From Podocnemis expansa (Eukaryota > Chordata > Testudines > Podocnemididae), in assembly GCA_007922195.1 (NCBI GenBank), contig ML681963.1, positions 140,308,403 through 140,372,402 of the forward strand: a DNA stretch of 64,000 bases. The letters run 5' to 3'. Below the pieces are notes generated by a model. It searched no databases. It was not told the origin of the DNA and saw only the letters and a list, made by a program, of their open reading frames with translations. Below are positions 59,223 through 64,000 of this stretch, in pieces. The position numbers were made by a program, and so were the translations under genes. The first letter of the stretch is position 1; the number at the start of each line of letters is the position of its first letter.

Positions 59223-59423
59223 GTCTAAGACAGTGGTTTTCAAACCACTGGTTGGGACCCAGTATTTGGTCGCAAACCCTCAGGTACTAGATCACAGTGC
59301 CCCCTGCTGCCATGGCCAAAAGATTGGAGTGCATTGCTCAAAGATGTAACTGTTGGGTTGCGGGCATAAATGATTTTTTTCAACTGGGTCCCAAAAAAAG
59401 GTCTGAAAACCACTGCCCTGGGA
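59223..59423. mobile_element. hAT MITE, 185 bp, second copy of the 39944 family
   Basis: The element is 59231-59415. It starts CAGTGGTTTTCAAACCACTG and ends GGTCTGAAAACCACTG. The core GTTGGGTTGCGGGCATAAAT is identical to the 39944 copy. The expected 8-bp duplication has decayed (GTCTAAGA versus CCCTGGGA). Confidence 0.88.
59296..59312 (-). promoter_or_regulatory. CTCF-like motif inside the hAT MITE
   Basis: The minus strand reads TGGCAGCAGGGGGCACT, a good match by eye to the CTCF core. Confidence 0.35.
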
Positions 59424-62400
59424 TGGAAATGGAAGAGAGGAACTCCAGATAGTGTTTGTAAATAGCACATTCCCTGAACTTAGAGATGAAAAGAAGATGG
59501 GGGTGGTAGTTGGAACAGTAACTGGAATTAAGGATGTTTCATTTTGTTGAGATGGGAGAGGGAAGAGCATGTTTATATTGTAAGGGGAAAGAATCAGAGG
59601 AGTATTGTTAAATTAGGGAGGAGAGTAGGTACCAGAATGATGAGAAGATGGGCCCAGGACAGCAGTATATTTTATTAGGACAAGCAGACTGTGCCAATGA
59701 ATGAAGTGTGTATGAACTAGAAAATGAGTCCAGTTTGTACTAGGGTTGGGCAAACTTGTTTTGCCTAATTTACAGGCCACTCAAACATTGTGGGTTTGAA
59801 TATTTACTGGATTAGTGTTTCATTTAGGAAAAAGTTTGGAGAAAAAGGTGCAGAAAAGGGGAGAGGGAAAAATCCAATGGAAAAATAAATACAGTATAAC
59901 ATATATGGAGCACCCACTTGTGCCAATGTGGCATTTCTAGCCCTAATTCAAAGCACAGGCTTTTCTTTAGCTATAAGATCGTTTCTAAAAATAAAAAATT
60001 GACTCACCCTGAGGGAAGGGAAAGATGAATTTAAATTACAAGGACATAAGGTTCTAAATGAGGAGGAGATGGGGGTGTTCATGAATTCAAACCAGTTTTG
60101 TAAAACCCATAAATCCAGAGATATTCGGAAAATCTCATACTCCTCCAGGTAACAATAACAATCCTTAGAACTTATGTTACACTTTGTAAATATAAATCAA
60201 TCAACTAACAAGATTCATACATTCCCTGGCTGTACTCTTTGCTTTCTGAACTATATCACAATACACCTGTATCCAGCAATCCCCAGGGCTTCTGGAGACA
60301 TTTGCTGGAAGCCAATTTTAATTTATATTTTGCTTTCCTCTCTTTTTTCTATGGTGCTTTGTTTCAGTGATTCAGACTTGGATTGGACTAGGACCTTTTG
60401 GGCCACATCCTTGGCTAGACTAAATCATTGACTTCAGTAGAGTTACTCTGAGTCATACTAGTTAAGGAAGAGGTCATCTGGTCCAAAGTCAAATCTGATC
60501 TGACACCAAAATTAGACCTGTCCTGTTCTCTCTAAACAAGCACAAGCAGCAAGTGGTGGCTGGAGATGATGTAAAGCGATAAGAAAGCACGAGATGAAAG
60601 AGGCAAAGAACTGAAGACCTGGAGGAGAGTGAAAGCAGAGCCAGAAGAGAGGAGCAGAGGAATTTTTATATTTGGCCAGACCAGATCAGATACAGTCTTT
60701 CATCCAGTATCAGCTACTTCTAAGGAAGCAGCCAGTGGCTAACTATGAAGTAACCTGTCCATAGACAAGGTTTCTTTCTAGTCTCTGTGAGTTAGTGTTC
60801 AGTCCAAATAAAGATGGAGAAAAAGCCGCCAGGAAAAGGAAAAGATATAGAAGGGGGCTGAAAAGAATGGAAAAGAAAGTAAGAGAATAGGGAGAGAGGT
60901 AGACACACAGATGGGAAGCAAAGGATGATGACACACAGTGCTCATGCCCAGAGGCACAATGCTCAAGGTCTGAGGATACTGAACATTGAGACAATCATCT
61001 TCTTTACAAAAACCTTGACTACAGTTGGGCAGCATGTGCTGGAACCATTGCTTATCACACGGCCCAGCATCACCTCCCTGACCCCTTGAGATACCTCACA
61101 CATTTGTTTAGCTACCTGTTATCTACAGCCTTGTACTTAGATTGTAAACTCCACGAGACTGGGTTCTGTCTCTTTGTTAAATGCCTATACAGAGCCTAGT
61201 ATAATGGGACACTGGCCTGAAGCCATCACCATAATATAAAAAGAGAATAAGACTGACCCCTACATTTCTTCAGAACAGTTTGACCAGGGTGACAGTAAAA
61301 GGAAGCAGAGAAACACCAGGTCAGTTCCTCACGTGGCACCTCTAGACGCTGCTGAGATTTTGACTCAGTGTGTCCATCCACTCCACATCTTCAAGAAGTG
61401 GACTCCCAAGATCCCCTAGCCAAGGCTGTTGCCCCAGTTAGGGTTTAAAACAGAACCACCAAGACACCAATGTCACCTATCCATGTGTATTATCATTGAT
61501 GATACCATGAATCTGGAGCTGTGACAGAGGCATCAAAGCAAAAATAGTTATTTCACTTTTGAATACATCTCCTCCTCCATCTAATCTGTGTTTCTTTCCC
61601 CCAGTCCGATGTATATTTTCCAGCTCGTTTCCTCTTGCGGTTCTCATTTCCCACTTCTAGGAGGTGAGCTCATACATTTCGCAATTACAAGCCAAAGAAA
61701 GGGAGAGGGAGAAAGAAATCTTATGGAAACAGATGAAATCATGCCTGTGCAATGCCATGTTATGGCCCATGCTCTTAGACCATGAGGAGGACACAACTAG
61801 CCCCCAACTCTGGCAGGACAGCCTGTTTTGTTTATTTCCTTCTCCTTCTCTCTCTCTCTCTCTCTCTGTTGTTTTCTTCTTTGCCACTGAGAGAAGATGC
61901 ACCACTGACACGCAAAAACTGCAGCATGTTTTTGTCTCCCTCTTTCTCTCTCCTCTTCCCCTTCCATTCTCCAGCCCTTCAACTCACCCTCACCAATCCC
62001 CACGGATCTTTGAGTAATTCACAGCACGGCTGTTGAGTCAATAGTGAGCCTGTAGACCATGTAAAAGTCTCCAAGTCCTGAGTATTCTGCCTATGGCTAT
62101 GTGGACTCAGGGAAAAATACTCAAGGGAAATCTAAAGGCAATTAAGAGAATAATACAAGTGGTTGTTTAGAAAAAGGAGGGTAGGGAGGAGGAAATAAAA
62201 TTAAAATAAATAAATAAAGGAATGTTTTAACAAGGGCAACAGTGAAAGCTGAATTAGAGACACCTGAACGTCATCTATATATTTTTCCTATAGAAAGGAG
62301 TTCTGCCCTGTGCAACTGGAGCTGACTAAAACTAACCAGGGCCTCAGGCTGAGAGAAACATTTGGACAGAAAGAAAAGAAGGTAACTGCTGCAAATGGCA

Positions 62401-62734
62401 ACTACTGGTAGTTCAGAAAATAACCAGTGCTGCACTGGATTGCAGTTCTTTTGTCTTCAAAGAGCCACCGATGCATCATGGAACACTGAGAGCAGGCGAG
62501 GAGTTCTGGAAAATCCTTTGTGCAACTCACACGTTTAGCACTTTCACCTTGTTCTTTATTCCCATGAGTGCCTCCTGTCTGTCCAGGTACTTATATAGCT
62601 CTAGCATCACCACAGCATCCAAGCATCTTGCTGTCATTAATAAAGCATTTCCCAATGTGTGGAACATTTCCCTGCAAGACAGCACAAATGGCTAGCTGCA
62701 GGGTACGGATGGCAAGGGCCTGAATTATATTTCT
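59424..62734. other. no gene seen; (CT)n tract and one ancient scrap
   Basis: About 61105-61215 (CTTGTACTTAGATTGTAAAC, TGGGTTCTGTCTC) is an old MIR/CR1-L3-like tail. A (TC)n tract occupies 61847-61867 and explains the Ser/Leu-rich open frames around it. About 59742 begins a GGGTTGGGCAAACTTG word like a hAT end, with no partner found. Confidence 0.5.
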
Positions 62735-62873
62735 TCTCCTTACAGCTCAGTGAGGTAAGGAAAGAGTGTTCTCACTTTACAGATGGAGAACAGAGGCAAA
62801 AAGAGATTAAGGACTAACCCGAGGATGCACAGAAAAAGTTTGTAGCAGAGGTGGAAATGAAATCCACATAGCC
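62735..62873. repeat. ancient MIR/L2-like fragment, cut by a hAT insertion
   Basis: CTCACTTTACAGATGGAGAA, CAGAGGCAAAAAGAGATTAAG and CACAGAAAAAGTTTGTAGCAG form the usual order of an old MIR/L2 tail. It ends abruptly at the left end of the 62874 element. Confidence 0.6.
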
Positions 62874-63654
62874 CAGGGGTCGGCAACCCAAAAAAAGGGA
62901 AGAGCCATTCTTCCCTGCACGCACACACACAACTGCATGAGAGCACTGGCAGGGGGTGGGGGTGTGCAGGCGGGGCGCAACCCCTCCATTCCTCCCTCCG
63001 CTGGCGGAGCAGAGCAGAGATGCCCCGCCTAGCTCCAGCCCAGCCATTCTTCCTAAGAGCAGTGGGGAGCTGTGCCTTGCAGAGGCAGGGCCTGGAATGT
63101 CCCACTCTGCGGAGTTCAGGCCACTTCAACCTGTCCACCCTAGGCCTGAACAGGCCCAATCCAGGGCCTGGGGGCAAGGCAGCCTCTGTTCAGACCTGGA
63201 GTGGCTGGGTCAAAGTGGCCTGAACTCCACGGAGCGGCCATTCCAGGGCCCTCCCTCTGCAAGGCATAGCTCTCCCCCGCCACTCTTGGGAAGGACAGCC
63301 AGGTTGGAAATAGGCAGGGCCTCTCTGCTCTGCCCCACCAGTGCAGGGAGGGACAGAGGGCACGCCCCCCCCGCCAGTGCTAGGGGCCACGGTGCAGCCA
63401 TTGGACTGGCTCAGGCTCCTGCAGTTGTGGTGGGAGGAGGGGTGTGCCTCAGCACCCCGAAAGTGGGGGGCCTGTGCCGGCTGGGAGCCCCCTTATTTGG
63501 CCCTTAAGCTGAGGCCAACCATGAGCCCCCTTGCAGCCAGGTGTCCCCAGTGCTCACCTGGCTCCCTTGAGGACATTGCTAGGGAGCCAGAAGGGGACAT
63601 TCAAGGAGCCACAAGTGGCTCACTGAGCCTGAGTTGCCAATCCCAGGCCTAGCC
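62866..63654. mobile_element. hAT non-autonomous element, 773 bp, with internal hairpin
   Basis: The element is 62874-63646. It starts CAGGGGTCGGCAACCCAAAA and ends CTGAGTTGCCAATCCCAG, CAGGGGTCGGCAACC-type TIRs. Flanks ACATAGCC (62866-62873) and GCCTAGCC (63647-63654) agree at 6 of 8 bases. The GC-rich body folds on itself: 62988-63131 and 63208-63355 are a diverged inverted pair. Frames inside (for example 62956-63507, 183 codons) arise from GC content and the inverted repeat, not from a gene. Confidence 0.85.
62988..63355. repeat. long inverted repeat inside the 62874 hAT element
   Basis: The left arm carries CCTTGCAGAGGCAGGGCCTGG and GGAGTTCAGGCCACTTCAACC-type words. The right arm carries their mirror words, AGTGGCCTGAACTCC and GGGCCCTCCCTCTGCAAGGC. 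The loop is about 76 nt. Confidence 0.8.
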
Positions 63655-64000
63655 CAGGGTCAGTGCCAGAAGCATAAGACCAGACTTTCTGAGAGCTGGT
63701 CCAAAAAGTCTGACAAAAACCTAATTTTTCTGTAAATAAATTGTTCAGGGAAAATATGTATTTCTTTTGAGTATTTTTAATGGAAAAGCTTTGGGGGTGG
63801 CTATTTATCAGATAGAGATTCTGCAAAAAAAAATTTCAAATTTCAAAATTTTTCCCAAGAAATAATTTCCATTCACCAATCAAGATTATTTTTTTCCTAA
63901 CAAAATCTTTATCCTCCTCCTTTTTTTTTTTTTTTTTTTTTTTGAGGAATAGTCTGTTTTATCATATGTATTTGCTTCTGCAACAACCACTGCAGCAGAA
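63655..64000. other. no gene seen; T23 tract
   Basis: A T23 run lies at 63921-63943. The rest is AT-rich. Confidence 0.5.

Noticed and set aside
59742..59790. GGGTTGGGCAAACTTG word as the left end of another hAT element
   Set aside because: No matching right terminus or 8-bp duplication was found downstream.
62956..63507. 183-codon plus-strand open frame, among the longest in the window
   Set aside because: It lies wholly inside a GC-rich hAT element and crosses its inverted repeat. Several other frames on both strands are open there too.
1..64000. CRISPR arrays, tRNA/rRNA genes, bacterial operons or phage
   Set aside because: No regularly spaced repeats, no tRNA A/B-box cloverleaf and no long dense gene arrangement exist. 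Composition and repeats are those of a vertebrate genome.

Overview
The window is vertebrate, non-coding DNA. It most likely comes from a turtle, with a crocodilian or another sauropsid less likely. The pointers are two 5'-truncated CR1-type LINE tails, at least ten short hAT-type elements with 8-bp target duplications, MITEs whose ends read like GGCTATGTCTACACT, and many old MIR/CR1-L3-like scraps. I saw no L1 or Alu. I recognise no host gene, tRNA, rRNA or CRISPR array. The short open frames scattered through the window behave like chance frames or lie in repeats. The only clearly recognisable coding sequence is a broken pogo/Tigger transposase.

Layout. 1-12.4 kb: mostly unique AT-rich sequence with one small hAT element (1475-1661), a fold-back repeat copy near 6 kb, an 80-bp palindrome at 7147 and another repeat copy at 9.1 kb. 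12.5-14.2 kb: a three-layer nest. A 973-bp GC-rich solo LTR (TG...CA, GGAC duplication) sits inside a 470-bp MITE, which appears to sit inside an older MITE. 16.47-18.92 kb: a full-length 2,458-bp Tigger element with both terminal inverted repeats and a TA duplication. Its transposase is broken by one stop and four frameshifts. 20.8-26 kb: a hAT element, a CR1 tail and PIF/Harbinger-like MITEs. 33.5-41.8 kb: a cluster of hAT elements, a 144-bp zero-loop palindrome, and a hAT inserted into an older dispersed repeat. 44-47 kb: a reverse-strand CR1 tail and a dimeric hAT element with a perfect 8-bp duplication. 49.7-51.2 kb: a weak candidate for an unidentified, decayed minus-strand pseudogene beside a palindromic repeat split at its axis. 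51.7-63.6 kb: four more hAT-type elements, two of them GC-rich and over 770 bp.

There is no operon-like or pathway-like cooperation here. The window records layered transposon insertions in intergenic or intronic DNA, and the nesting gives a relative order of events. Short inverted-repeat elements moved by hAT and PIF/Harbinger transposases supplied elsewhere dominate. Family names rest on termini, target duplications and remembered consensus sequences; no database search was run.
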